DNA of 32,141 bases from an uncultured Opitutia bacterium (GCA_903948415.1 CAJAYO010000893.1:1-32141), one strand, 5' to 3'. Counted from the stretch's first letter, positions 8,299 to 17,170 are shown. The notes: generated from the sequence alone by a model not told the origin. Translations and numbers: made by a program.

Positions 8299-10302
8299 AT
8301 GCACCACACTCCCCGCTTCCTTCTGCTCGCCGCCACGCTCGTGGCGGCCTCGTTCTCTGCGGTCTCCGCCGCACCGATCGTCACGCGACTCACCCCGCCG
8401 AGCGGTCTGTTCTACTTCCAGGACCCGAATCCTCCCTACATCTCGCGCTTCGTGCCCGGCCAGCGCTTCGACCTGCAGGCCACGATCTCGCCCGACGCCA
8501 CCCAGAATATCGCCGGCGTAAAATTTTACGTCAATAACACCGAGGTCCCCGGCACGATCACGCTCGTGCCTGCCACGGTCGCCGGCCTCCCCGCCAATAC
8601 TCTTGTGGCGACCCTCCGCAACTACAGCCTCGCGTCCCCCGGTGTCCATCGTCTCACCGTCAGCGCCACCCAGCTTCCCAACGGCCAATCCGTCCTCGCC
8701 ACCGGAAATTTCGAGATCGTCCACCTGGGCGCCGCGCTCGGCAACCCCAAGGCCAAGAACATCATCTTCATGATCGGTGACGGCATGGGCATCGCCCACC
8801 GCACCGCCGCACGTTTCATGCTGAATGGGGTCAGCCAGGGTAAAGCCCTCGCCCCGCTTGCCATGGACACCTTTCCCGTCACCGGCCTGCTCCAGACCTG
8901 CTCGCTCAACTCCATCGTCACCGACTCCGCCCCCGGCGCCTCGTGCTACTCAACGGGCAACAAGAACAACAACAACCAGGAAGGCGTGTTCCCCGACGAC
9001 ACGCTCGACGCGTTCGACAATCCGCGCACTGAATACATGGGCGAGTTTCTCGCCCGCACCGGCGGCAAATCCCTCGGCATCGTCACCACCTCCGACGTCT
9101 TCGACGCCACGCCCGCCGCCTTCGCCATCCACACCCAGAACCGCGGTGCCGGCACCGGCATCTGCGACCAGTACCTCGATGAAGCTGTGGTGAAGGCCAA
9201 CCTCACCGTCCTCCTCGGCGGCGGCCGCAAATGGTTCCTCCCCGCCACCACCGCCGGCTCTGCCCGCAACAACGCCACCGACTACGTGCTCCCCACCGAA
9301 CTCGCTACCGGCTGGAGCGTCGTCGCCGGCGCCCTCGATCCCAACCGCGACCTCCTCGCCGATTTCCAGAAAGCCGGCTTCGCCTACACCGCCAACGCCA
9401 CGCAGCTCAAGGCGCTTCCCTCCTCCACGGAAAAGCTCCTCGGTCTCTATGCGCTCTCGAACATGAACGTCGCCTCCGACAAAATCGACGGTCGTCGCGG
9501 CAACCCCGCCGTCGTTAACGAATTCGGTTTCCCCGATCAACCGATGCTCGATGAAATGACCGACGCGGCCCTCGCCGTGCTCTCGAAAAACCCCGCCGGC
9601 TTCGTCCTCATGGTCGAGGCCGCCTCCATCGACAAACAGGCCCACAACATGGATACCGACCGCTGGATCCTCGAGACCATCGAGTTCGACCGTGCCATCG
9701 GCCGCGCCAAAGCCTTCGCCGCCGCGAACCCCGACACGCTCGTCCTCGTCACCGCCGACCACGAATGCGCTGGCGTCAACATCATCGGCGCCTCCACCGT
9801 CACCCAGGCCAGCCTCAACGCCCGCGCGAATTCCGGCGGCGGTGCCGCCCAACTCCGCGACCCCGCCCCCGGCTCCGCGACACCCGTCGTCGGCGTCTAC
9901 GAACTCGCCGGCTTCCCCGTGTATGGGATCCAGCCCGACGGCTACCCCGCCACCACCAATCCCGATCGGAAAATGCTCATCGGCTACGCCGGCGGCGCCG
10001 ACCGCTACGAAGACTGGCAGAGCAATCCCCGCCCCATCCGCGACACGCAGCAACCCTTCAATGCCACTGCGCCCCTCAACTCCCATCCGAACAATCCCCT
10101 CGAGCGCAAAAACGCCGGCAATTTCCTGGTCACCGGACAGGTAAGCGGGACCAGCGCCGTCCACACCGCCTCCGATATTCCGATCTCGGCCTACGGCCGC
10201 GGCGCCGCCCACTTCACCGGCACGATGGACAACACCGATGTCTTTTTCCGCGCCATGAAAGCCATCCTCGTCGGCGCCGACACCACGGTGGCCGAGCGTT
10301 AA
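8299..10302 (+). CDS. Exported alkaline phosphatase with N-terminal Ig-like domain
   Basis: This is a 667-aa metal-dependent phosphomonoesterase. A signal peptide (about 1-25, VSAAP) is followed by an Ig-like beta-sandwich (about 26-141, KFYVNNTEVPGTITLVP, PGVHRLTVSATQLPNGQ) that is absent from E. coli PhoA. The catalytic domain then shows NIIFMIGDGMG (metal ligand D161), VTDSAPGASCYSTG (D209 and nucleophile S210), VEAASIDKQAHNMD (E440, D445, H449), VTADHE (D487, H488) and a late AHFTGTMDNTDVF segment. The start at 8299 is chosen for the signal peptide; the frame is open upstream without meaning. An insertion between the nucleophile and VEAASID, including an Asn-rich stretch, makes it longer than typical PhoA (about 470 aa). 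It closes the putative phosphate-release operon and is followed by a hairpin terminator. Confidence 0.94.
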   Translation: MHHTPRFLLLAATLVAASFSAVSAAPIVTRLTPPSGLFYFQDPNPPYISRFVPGQRFDLQATISPDATQNIAGVKFYVNNTEVPGTITLVPATVAGLPANTLVATLRNYSLASPGVHRLTVSATQLPNGQSVLATGNFEIVHLGAALGNPKAKNIIFMIGDGMGIAHRTAARFMLNGVSQGKALAPLAMDTFPVTGLLQTCSLNSIVTDSAPGASCYSTGNKNNNNQEGVFPDDTLDAFDNPRTEYMGEFLARTGGKSLGIVTTSDVFDATPAAFAIHTQNRGAGTGICDQYLDEAVVKANLTVLLGGGRKWFLPATTAGSARNNATDYVLPTELATGWSVVAGALDPNRDLLADFQKAGFAYTANATQLKALPSSTEKLLGLYALSNMNVASDKIDGRRGNPAVVNEFGFPDQPMLDEMTDAALAVLSKNPAGFVLMVEAASIDKQAHNMDTDRWILETIEFDRAIGRAKAFAAANPDTLVLVTADHECAGVNIIGASTVTQASLNARANSGGGAAQLRDPAPGSATPVVGVYELAGFPVYGIQPDGYPATTNPDRKMLIGYAGGADRYEDWQSNPRPIRDTQQPFNATAPLNSHPNNPLERKNAGNFLVTGQVSGTSAVHTASDIPISAYGRGAAHFTGTMDNTDVFFRAMKAILVGADTTVAER

Positions 10303-10329
10303 GCGATCCCAACTTCAGCACCTGCCGCG

Positions 10330-10360
10330 TGGCCACGGGGAAACCCGTGGCCATGTCGTT
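10330..10360 (+). terminator. Hairpin terminator after alkaline phosphatase
   Basis: A 9-bp perfect stem (10331-10339 with 10344-10352), extendable by T10330-A10353, is closed by a GAAA tetraloop and followed by 'tgtcgttttct'. It starts 28 bp after the alkaline phosphatase stop. The T-tract is interrupted, so efficiency is uncertain. Confidence 0.7.
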
Positions 10361-10447
10361 TTCTCACCTCGCCCGCCGCCCCCCGCTCGTCAGGCCGACC
10401 CCCTGCGCTCCTTTTCCGACCGTGCGACCGATCAACCGAACGCCCGC

Positions 10448-11341
10448 TCAGTTCCGCAGCGCGTCTTTTTCCGCCCGAAAGTCCGGGTGAATTCTCCGGG
10501 CCGCCGCCGCGTGCACCTCCGCTCCGCTGTGATCGCCCCTCCGAGCGAGGATTTCTCCCAGCCGGTGGTGCACGTTCGCCCACGTCGGCATGCCTTCGCC
10601 GCTCGGCGGTGAAAGCCGGAGGCACCGTTGCAGTGCCGCCAACCCACGCTCCAATTGCCCGCCGCTCAACGCGGCACACCGCCCGATGTGGTAGAGGGCC
10701 ATGAAGTCATCGGGCGTTTCCCGCAACACGTCGTCGAACTGGGCAAACGCCTCGGCCGGTTTGTTCTCCGCGAGAAAAAGCGTCGCCCGGGCGACCCGCC
10801 CGCCCATCGGGTCCAGTTTCGCGATCTCGCCGGCCTGCGCCAGTGCCTGCTCGCGGCCACCGCCGGCAATCCGCGGCGCCACACAATAGTAACCGAGTAA
10901 ACTCCAGCGGTAGGCCGCCACCGCCGGCTCCAATTCCGCCGCCCGCCGGTAGGCCTGGAGACATTTCCGCGCCCACCCGAGCTTCGCCAACAGACCGGCC
11001 TTCTGCGCTGCAAGACCGCACGCATCACCCAGCGCGTTTTGCACCCGCGCGTCGTCGGGCAGCGCGCGGGCGGCTTTTTCCAAATGGGCCAGCGCGACGG
11101 CCTCGTCGTCGAACCACAGGGCCAGCCGACCAAGGTAGAAATTGAGTTCGATGCTGTTCGGTTGGTCGCGACTGAGGCTTCCGAAGGCGGTGCGGGCCTC
11201 CGCATAGCGTCGCTCCTCATAGAGGACCCGGGCGGCGCTGAACCCGAGCGAAAGGTCTTCGGCCCCGAGCCGGAGGCCCGGATAGAGGCCGATGGCCAGC
11301 GCCAACACCTGCCATTTCATGAGCTCGGGGTGGGTTTTCAT
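10448..11341 (-). CDS. TPR-repeat protein
   Basis: This is a 297-aa protein built from tetratricopeptide helices: AARVLYEERRYAEARTAFGS, NFYLGRLALWFDDEAVALAH, AENKPAEAFAQFDDVLRETP and VHHRLGEILARRGDHSGAEV. The early hydrophobic segment (MKWQVLALAIGLYPGLRLGAED) may be a signal peptide or anchor; if so the Met at 11320 is the start, otherwise the ATG at 11341. The ATG at 11341 overlaps the stop of the upstream 119-aa gene (ATGA), which favours it for translation coupling. TPR arrays mediate protein-protein contacts; the partner may be the product of the coupled gene. No enzymatic motif is present. Confidence 0.88.
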   Translation of the reverse strand: MKTHPELMKWQVLALAIGLYPGLRLGAEDLSLGFSAARVLYEERRYAEARTAFGSLSRDQPNSIELNFYLGRLALWFDDEAVALAHLEKAARALPDDARVQNALGDACGLAAQKAGLLAKLGWARKCLQAYRRAAELEPAVAAYRWSLLGYYCVAPRIAGGGREQALAQAGEIAKLDPMGGRVARATLFLAENKPAEAFAQFDDVLRETPDDFMALYHIGRCAALSGGQLERGLAALQRCLRLSPPSGEGMPTWANVHHRLGEILARRGDHSGAEVHAAAARRIHPDFRAEKDALRN

Positions 11342-11697
11342 CGGGCAGCTTCGGTCCGACTCGTGGCGCTCTGGGGCGCCAGATGGCTGCGCGCGAGCCG
11401 GCGCAGACGCTGGGTCGAGACCCGCACGCGGGCCCGCCGGCGCCACCATCCGCGATTGCGGCGGTCGACCACGTAGTCGGCGAGTTCCTCATTCAATTGC
11501 CCCATCGATCGGGCCGACCCGCAGGACCGAATTAACTCGTGATCGACCAAAAAAAAGTCGCGCCAAACGAGGCCCACCACCGGCGCCAACAGCCGCGCGT
11601 GCCACGGCAGGCAGGTCCAAAAAACGCGCCGTTCGAACGCTGGCTCGGGCCAGCCGCACCACGCGCAATGAAGTTCCTTCAAAGTTTTCGGTTTCAC
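11338..11697 (-). CDS. Small Cys/Trp-rich basic protein of unknown function
   Basis: This is a 119-aa product from a GTG at 11697. The frame remains open upstream to 11838, but that stretch would translate through the terminator hairpin of the ClC operon, so the shorter form is preferred. A TTG four codons further in is another candidate. Visible features are an N-terminal HCAWCGWPEP motif (CxxC), an aromatic core (RVFWTCLPWHARLLAPVVGL, WRDFFLVDHELI), a conserved-looking MGQLNEELADYVVDRRNRGW segment, and a very basic C-terminus. The gene overlaps the TPR gene by 4 bp (ATGA), so the two are probably co-translated. No family recognised. Confidence 0.6.
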   Translation of the reverse strand: MKPKTLKELHCAWCGWPEPAFERRVFWTCLPWHARLLAPVVGLVWRDFFLVDHELIRSCGSARSMGQLNEELADYVVDRRNRGWWRRRARVRVSTQRLRRLARSHLAPQSATSRTEAAR

Positions 11698-11783
11698 GAC
11701 CGAGGGAGCACGACCACGCCTCCGGACCGCGGCAAACCGCCGGGGTGACGATTGGGCAAATTCCTCCGCCTCCCCCGATCCCG

Positions 11784-11820
11784 AAAAACATGAAGGCCGC
11801 CCAACCCCTTGGACGGCCTT
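11784..11820 (-). terminator. Terminator of the SNF2-EIIA-ClC transcription unit
   Basis: The inverted repeat 11793-11804 / 11809-11820 has one mismatch and a CCCC loop. On the plus strand it is preceded by AAAAA (11784-11788), so on the minus strand the hairpin is followed by a T-rich tract. It lies about 140 bp after the ClC stop codon and upstream of the start chosen for the 119-aa gene, separating the two minus-strand units. Confidence 0.7.
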
Positions 11821-11957
11821 CCCTAACCTGACCTGCACTGTGAACTACCGCAGCGAAAGACGCCACCGCCCGAAAAACGTTCAATTCCCCGCCAACGACC
11901 GGAAAAATATCTCCGCCGCCCGATCGCCGCGCGCTTTGCCCCAGGCCTGCCCGCGAA

Positions 11958-13745
11958 TCACGCGGCCACGGGTTTCTTGCGCTTTTCGACGAGCGCGAGC
12001 AGCAGGTCGCCCTTCGACAAACTGCCCCGCAGCGTCCCGTCGGGCTCCACCACCGGCAGCCGTTCGGCGGCGATCCCCAGAAAACCGCCGAGCGCCTCGG
12101 CCAAAGGCTGCGATGGGGCGACCCGGGGAAAGTCCTCGTGCAAAATATCCCGCGCAATGACCAACTCCGCGAGGTCCGGCTCGCCCAAATACGGCTTGAT
12201 GTCGTGCAGCGAGACCACGCCCTTGAACCGGCCCGCCGCATCGACCACGTAGAGGTTGTTCACCCGCACGCTCAGGAACAGCCGCGCAATCTCGGCGAAA
12301 CGCGCGGTCTCACCCACCACCGGCGGTTTTACGCGCATCAGATCGGCGACCCGCGTCTCGGTGGAGAACGGGGCGACCGACTCCGCCGCCGCCGCCTTGG
12401 TCTTCAGCGACTCGCTATAGAGCGACCGCGTGTCGAGCCCCCGGGCCGTGTAATAGGCAATCACGCTGCACAGCATCAGCGGCAAAATGATGTCATAGCT
12501 CAGCGTCATCTCGAACAGCATGATCACCGCCATGACCGGCGCGCGACTGGCCGCCGACAAAAACGCCCCCATGCCGACCAGCGCGAACGCCCGCGGGTCC
12601 TGCGCCGCCGTCGGCCACACGGCATGCACCGCCATGCCAAACAGGTAACCCGCACTCGCCCCCATAAACAGCGAAGGCGTAAACACACCGCCCGGCGCGC
12701 CTGAGCCAAACGAGGCCATCGTCGCGAGCCACTTGCACGCCGCAATCCCGAGCAACACTTTCCACATCAGGCCGCCGTTGAGGATCTGCACCACCACCGA
12801 GTAGCCGTTGCCCGCCACTTGCGGAACGTTGATCGCGATCGCCCCCACCGCCAGTCCGCCCAAGGTCAGACGCGCGACCAACGGAAGCTTGAGACTGACA
12901 AAAAAACCTTCCGCCTGCCGCAGCGACCGCAGAAACCACGGTGCGAGCACGCCCATCAGCAAGCCGAGCACCACATACGGCCCCATCTCCCACGCCGAAT
13001 TGAGATGAAACTCCGGCACGCGATAAAGCACGTGGGCCGAAGTCAGCACCCGCACCGTGAGCGTCGCGACCACCGCGGAAACGGCGAGCGGGCCAAGACT
13101 CTCCATCGCGATCGTGCCGAGGATGATCTCCGCCACGAAAAACGACCCCGCGATCGGGGCATTGTAGGCGGACGCGATCCCCGCCGCGGCACCGCACGCG
13201 ACGATCAGCCGCAGTTGCGGGGGCGTAAACTGCCGCCAGCGCCCGATCAGCGAAGCCAGCACCGCCGCCAACTGCACCATCGGCCCCTCCCGCCCGATTG
13301 AGCCGCCGGACCCGATCGAAAAAAGGGCCGCCACGCTCTTCACCACACTGGCCCGGATGGGGACGTGACCGTTCCCGATCGCGATCGCCTCCATATAGTC
13401 GGTCGAACTCTGGCCGGGCGCGATGTGCTTCCCCAGGAGCAGCACGAGCCCCGCGCACGTCCCCCCCAACGCCGGCACCAGCAGACAACCCCACCACGGC
13501 AGCTGTCGCATCGACTCCACCACGCCCACCCCGTTGCCCGAATAGCCGAACAAATCGTGCACGCCCTCCGCCAGTCCGGTGAAGAGGATCGAGGACAGCG
13601 CGCCGAGAAACCCGGCCAGCGCCGCCCACAACAGCGTGACCTGCCACTCCGTCGGCTGGAGCTTTTCTTGGATCCAAAGTCGCCAACGCAACAGCCGCAT
13701 CAGCCGGCGCAACAACAGTTCCGCGGGATCGATCACCGCTTTCAT
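11958..13745 (-). CDS. ClC-family chloride channel/transporter with C-terminal CBS pair
   Basis: This is a 595-aa membrane protein with a ClC core (about 35-440) and two CBS domains (about 465-585, VADLMRVKPPVVG and ARDILHEDFPRVAP). The anion-path motifs GSGGSIGREGP (145-155, gating glutamate E153) and GAPGGVFTPSLFMGAS are intact. The first canonical GSGIP motif is replaced by GQSSTDYM (111-118). In the segment NAPIAGSFFVAEII, E206 aligns with E202 of E. coli ClC-ec1. The next residue is isoleucine where the antiporter has the proton glutamate E203; by analogy with eukaryotic channels (valine there) this suggests a channel-like protein or uncoupled transport. The CBS pair usually senses adenine nucleotides. 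The start codon overlaps the stop of the EIIA-like gene (ATGA), implying coupled expression. Confidence 0.94.
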   Translation of the reverse strand: MKAVIDPAELLLRRLMRLLRWRLWIQEKLQPTEWQVTLLWAALAGFLGALSSILFTGLAEGVHDLFGYSGNGVGVVESMRQLPWWGCLLVPALGGTCAGLVLLLGKHIAPGQSSTDYMEAIAIGNGHVPIRASVVKSVAALFSIGSGGSIGREGPMVQLAAVLASLIGRWRQFTPPQLRLIVACGAAAGIASAYNAPIAGSFFVAEIILGTIAMESLGPLAVSAVVATLTVRVLTSAHVLYRVPEFHLNSAWEMGPYVVLGLLMGVLAPWFLRSLRQAEGFFVSLKLPLVARLTLGGLAVGAIAINVPQVAGNGYSVVVQILNGGLMWKVLLGIAACKWLATMASFGSGAPGGVFTPSLFMGASAGYLFGMAVHAVWPTAAQDPRAFALVGMGAFLSAASRAPVMAVIMLFEMTLSYDIILPLMLCSVIAYYTARGLDTRSLYSESLKTKAAAAESVAPFSTETRVADLMRVKPPVVGETARFAEIARLFLSVRVNNLYVVDAAGRFKGVVSLHDIKPYLGEPDLAELVIARDILHEDFPRVAPSQPLAEALGGFLGIAAERLPVVEPDGTLRGSLSKGDLLLALVEKRKKPVAA

Positions 13746-14212
13746 CGCTTGGACTCCGCCCCCCGGGCCAGCAGCGCGAGAAACTCCGCCTCCGTCTTTG
13801 CCGTGAGCAGCCCTGCCCGCACCCCCGGTTTCTTCAACAGGCGCGACAAGCCCGCCACCAGTTTCAAATAGTCCGCCACGGCCGCCTTCGGCGTGCCGAT
13901 CAGAAACACCAGCCGCACCCCCGGATGCTCCGGATCAAACGCCACGTCCTGGGTCGCCCGGCCCACGGCGAGCACCATCCGCCCGACGCCCGCGGTGCGC
14001 GCATGCGGCAACGCGACATCCGCCGCGATACACACCGAGGCAATCGCCGCCCGTTCCATCAGATCAGCCAGGAAACGCGGCGCATCCGTCACCCCCCCAC
14101 CCACCGCCCCCAGCCGGGCGTGCAGTTCCCGTATCGCCTCGGCCCCGGAGGCCGCCTGGAGCTCCAAGGCCAGAACGTCAGGGTTCGCAATGAGATCGGT
14201 CGGTGGTGTCAC
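13742..14212 (-). CDS. PTS EIIA (type-2, PtsN-like) domain protein coupled to the ClC gene
   Basis: This is a stand-alone 156-aa EIIA domain of the fructose/mannitol/nitrogen type. The phosphoacceptor histidine sits in ADVALPHARTAGV, followed by the expected strand GRATQDVAFD and the helix KLVAGLSRLLKKPGVR. I chose the GTG at 14212 because the domain begins there (TPPTDLIANPDVLALELQA); an ATG at 14266 would add 18 basic residues. No EIIB, EIIC, HPr or EI gene is nearby. The stop overlaps the ClC ATG by 4 bp, so the phosphorylation state of this protein could control the channel. E. coli EIIA-Ntr is known to regulate potassium transport (TrkA, KdpD) in this manner; extension to chloride is my inference. 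Confidence 0.85.
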   Translation of the reverse strand: MTPPTDLIANPDVLALELQAASGAEAIRELHARLGAVGGGVTDAPRFLADLMERAAIASVCIAADVALPHARTAGVGRMVLAVGRATQDVAFDPEHPGVRLVFLIGTPKAAVADYLKLVAGLSRLLKKPGVRAGLLTAKTEAEFLALLARGAESKR

Positions 14213-14336
14213 GGTGCACGGAACGGTAAGCGACCGGCGCGCCAAAACAAGCCTCGCCCGTGGCATCCCCCCCCACCGTTGAAACCGGTCGCCCGCGCAC
14301 CGACGGAATCGCGCCCCGCCCCCGCCCCGCGGCCGC

Positions 14337-17096
14337 TCAATCAATGGTATACGGCTCGGGCTCTGCTTCCGGCTCCGCATGCGCCGTCAGCGTCACCAGG
14401 CTCCGCAACGACGTGAAGTGCTGGCTCAGATCGAAATCGCCGCCCAGCCCGCCGATGAGTTTGTCGAACAAATCTTTTTTCGACGCCTTCAGCGTCTGGA
14501 TCCGTTCCTCAATCGTGCCCGCCGTGACCATCCGGTAGACGAACACCGTGCTCTTTTGGCCGATACGGTGCACCCGGTCCACGGCCTGGGCCTCCACCGC
14601 GGGATTCCACCACGGATCGAGCAAAAAGACGTAATCGGCCGCGTGCAGCGTGATGCCCGTGCCGGCCGCCTTGAGCGACACCAACATCGCGGCCGCACCC
14701 TGCGCCGTCTGAAAGCCCTGCACGGGCTTGAGGCGGTCGAGCGTCATACCCGTGAGTTCGTAGCGCGGCAGCTCCGGAAAATACTTCTGCAGCGCCTCGC
14801 GCACGCGGCCGAGCAACATGACAAACTGCGAGAAAATCACGACCTTGTGCCCGCTGCTCACAATCTCGGTCAGTTTCTCCACCAGCAGGTTGATCTTCCC
14901 GGAATCCGCGAGCGGCGCATTCAACCACGGCAGCATGTCGGGGTCGCAGCACGTCTGGCGCAGGCGCGTGAGCAGCGCGAGGAATCCAAAACTCTTCTCG
15001 CGCATCGCGGCCCCCACGTCGTCGCCCAGCCGGTCGAGCCCCTCGGAACAAATCCGCGCATACTCCGCCCGCTGCACGTCGGTGAGCGGGCAGATCAGAT
15101 CCATTTCCATCTTCGGCGGCAGTTCCGTCGCCACTTCCTTTTTTGTGCGCCGCAGGATGAACGGGGCCAATTGCGCCCGCAGCCGCGTGAGCGTGCCCTC
15201 CCGGTCGGCGTTGAGCGCCGCCTCGAACATCGCCCTCGACCCCAGCAGGCCCGGCAGCAAAAAGCGGAAAATGCTCCACAAATCGAGCTGGCGGTTTTCC
15301 AGCGGCGTGCCCGTCAGCACGATCCGGTGCTGGGCCCGCACCGCAAAACAGGTCTGCGTGATTTTCGCGTCCGGGTTCTTGATGAACTGGCCTTCGTCGA
15401 GCACGGCGTAGCCAAACTCCGCGCCCGGCAACATCGCCCGGTGCTTCCGGAGCTGCGTGTAGCTCGCCAACCAGATCACCGGGTCTTTGCGCTGCGTGAA
15501 ATCGTGCCCCGTCTTCAGCACATCGACCGCCAGCTGCGGGAAAAACTTCGCGATCTCCTCGCGCCACACCGGCACCACGCTGGCCGGGCAGACAATGAGG
15601 TGCGGCTTGCCGGCGATCGGACGGGCCGCCAACAACGACAGAACCTGCAGCGTCTTCCCGAGCCCCATCTCGTCGGCCAACAGCCCGTGGCAGCCCACGT
15701 CGCAGAGGTGGTGCACCCACTCGACTCCGCGGCGCTGATACGGCCGCAGCAGCTCCGGCAGCGCCGGCGGCGCGGGCGGGACCGAGAGCACCTGCTGCCG
15801 CCACGCTTCGATTTCGGGCGACAGCGTGAGTTTCAGCCGCACATCGCTGAACAGCGAAAAAATCAGATACGGCGACAGGGCGCCGTTTTCCGCCGCATCC
15901 GAACCCTGCGTTTCCGCGACATTCTCCTGCCACGCCGTGAACGACGCCCACTTGTCCGCCGGCAAGGCGACGATCCCGATATTGGGCAAAATGACCGGCT
16001 GCCCGTTGCGTTTCAGCAGGGCGTGGACCTCCGTGTCCGTGAGCATCCGTTCGCCCGCACGAAAGATCCACCGCAGGTTCAACGCCGCATGCTCCCCGTC
16101 GCCGCCGGTCGCACCCGCACGCGGCGCCGCGCGCTCGGCCAACGCCTCGATCTCGATCGCCCAGGTGCCCTTGCCCAGATTCGCCGACTTCTCGTCGAGT
16201 TCGATCGCGAACAGCCGCTTCCAGGCGGGCAGCACGGTCTTGAGAAAATTCGGAATCTCCACCAGCGACTCCATCAGGTAGACGCCCGTGTCCTGATGAT
16301 AGTGGAAATGCGCTTTGCGCGCATAGGCCGCGAGCCCGATCAGCTTCGCGCGCTCCCCCGACGTCACATGACCGTTTCCGTTCGCATGGGCGTCGGGCCC
16401 GAGGGCCGGATGCTTCGTTTTCTTGTCGGCGTCGAGCCACGCCGCCTGAAAGGTCAGCCCGGCCGACTTCGTCTTAAATAGGAGGACCAGCGTCCGCGAC
16501 GGGCCGTTGTGGGTCCCGACCGCGGTCGGGCCCGCGGCCGGAGCCGGACGCGCCGCGCCCCCGCCGGAATTCCCCGCGGCCGCGGCGGCCGCCCCTCGCC
16601 CAAATCCCTGGCCGCGCCCGTGCGTCGGTGCATGCCCATGGCCGGGGGCGCTCGCGCCCACCGTGCTCCCGCTCGCCGGGGCGTGCCCCGCCGCGAAACC
16701 GTTGCCGTGACCGTTACCGCCCGCGTGCCCCGTCGCCGAACGCGACCGCTCGTCCCCCAGCGGCGAAATCTCATCGGCCACCAACTCCTCAATCTCGTGC
16801 ATTCCGGCCACCGCCAGCGCGTGCGCCAATTCCGTATCCGTCGAGGACGAACGCACACTGAGACCCGTGCTCGTCCATTCGATCACCGCGTATTCGTCCT
16901 TCTTCTCGATCCGACGGTGCACGATCGCGTCCCGGTCCGTCAGTTCCAATTCGCGCACTTCGCTGTCCCGATAGATCTGGCGCCCCACTTCCAGTTGCGA
17001 GGCCGTGAAGGCCCCTGACCAGTCGTTCTCGAGCTTTCCGAACCAAAATTCGAGGGAATGAGGAGTATAGACGCGCTTTGGGCCGTGGGACTGCAT
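14337..17096 (-). CDS. SNF2-family helicase-like ATPase
   Basis: This is a 919-aa DNA-translocating ATPase of the bacterial SNF2 group. The start at 17096 (MQSHGPKRVYTPHS) is preferred over an upstream in-frame ATG at 17141. An N-terminal part of about 440 residues precedes the motor and contains a Gly/His/Ala-rich low-complexity linker at about 122-200. The motor shows ADEMGLGKT (Walker A, about 474-482), VLDEGQFIKNP (motif II as DEGQ, 567-570), VLTGTPLENR (593-602) and, in the second RecA lobe, QAVDRVHRIGQ. It removes or remodels DNA-bound proteins in related systems. The EIIA gene starts 124 bp downstream and may be in the same transcript. It is divergent from the glycolipid operon. Confidence 0.93.
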   Translation of the reverse strand: MQSHGPKRVYTPHSLEFWFGKLENDWSGAFTASQLEVGRQIYRDSEVRELELTDRDAIVHRRIEKKDEYAVIEWTSTGLSVRSSSTDTELAHALAVAGMHEIEELVADEISPLGDERSRSATGHAGGNGHGNGFAAGHAPASGSTVGASAPGHGHAPTHGRGQGFGRGAAAAAAGNSGGGAARPAPAAGPTAVGTHNGPSRTLVLLFKTKSAGLTFQAAWLDADKKTKHPALGPDAHANGNGHVTSGERAKLIGLAAYARKAHFHYHQDTGVYLMESLVEIPNFLKTVLPAWKRLFAIELDEKSANLGKGTWAIEIEALAERAAPRAGATGGDGEHAALNLRWIFRAGERMLTDTEVHALLKRNGQPVILPNIGIVALPADKWASFTAWQENVAETQGSDAAENGALSPYLIFSLFSDVRLKLTLSPEIEAWRQQVLSVPPAPPALPELLRPYQRRGVEWVHHLCDVGCHGLLADEMGLGKTLQVLSLLAARPIAGKPHLIVCPASVVPVWREEIAKFFPQLAVDVLKTGHDFTQRKDPVIWLASYTQLRKHRAMLPGAEFGYAVLDEGQFIKNPDAKITQTCFAVRAQHRIVLTGTPLENRQLDLWSIFRFLLPGLLGSRAMFEAALNADREGTLTRLRAQLAPFILRRTKKEVATELPPKMEMDLICPLTDVQRAEYARICSEGLDRLGDDVGAAMREKSFGFLALLTRLRQTCCDPDMLPWLNAPLADSGKINLLVEKLTEIVSSGHKVVIFSQFVMLLGRVREALQKYFPELPRYELTGMTLDRLKPVQGFQTAQGAAAMLVSLKAAGTGITLHAADYVFLLDPWWNPAVEAQAVDRVHRIGQKSTVFVYRMVTAGTIEERIQTLKASKKDLFDKLIGGLGGDFDLSQHFTSLRSLVTLTAHAEPEAEPEPYTID

Positions 17097-17170
17097 CCGC
17101 GTAAAAAAAATCGACCGTAGAAACCGCCCGCCTCGGTGCAACCACTAATTTGCAGTTCAGCGCTCCGCCC

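Noticed and set aside
14230-14292. 8-bp inverted repeat GCGACCGG/CCGGTCGC upstream of the EIIA gene
   Set aside because: The arms are 47 bp apart in very GC-rich DNA with no T-tract; likely chance.
14379-16481. Open frame of 700 codons on the plus strand opposite the SNF2 gene
   Set aside because: Arg/Gln/His-rich composition with no motifs; it mirrors the codon bias of the SNF2 gene on the other strand.
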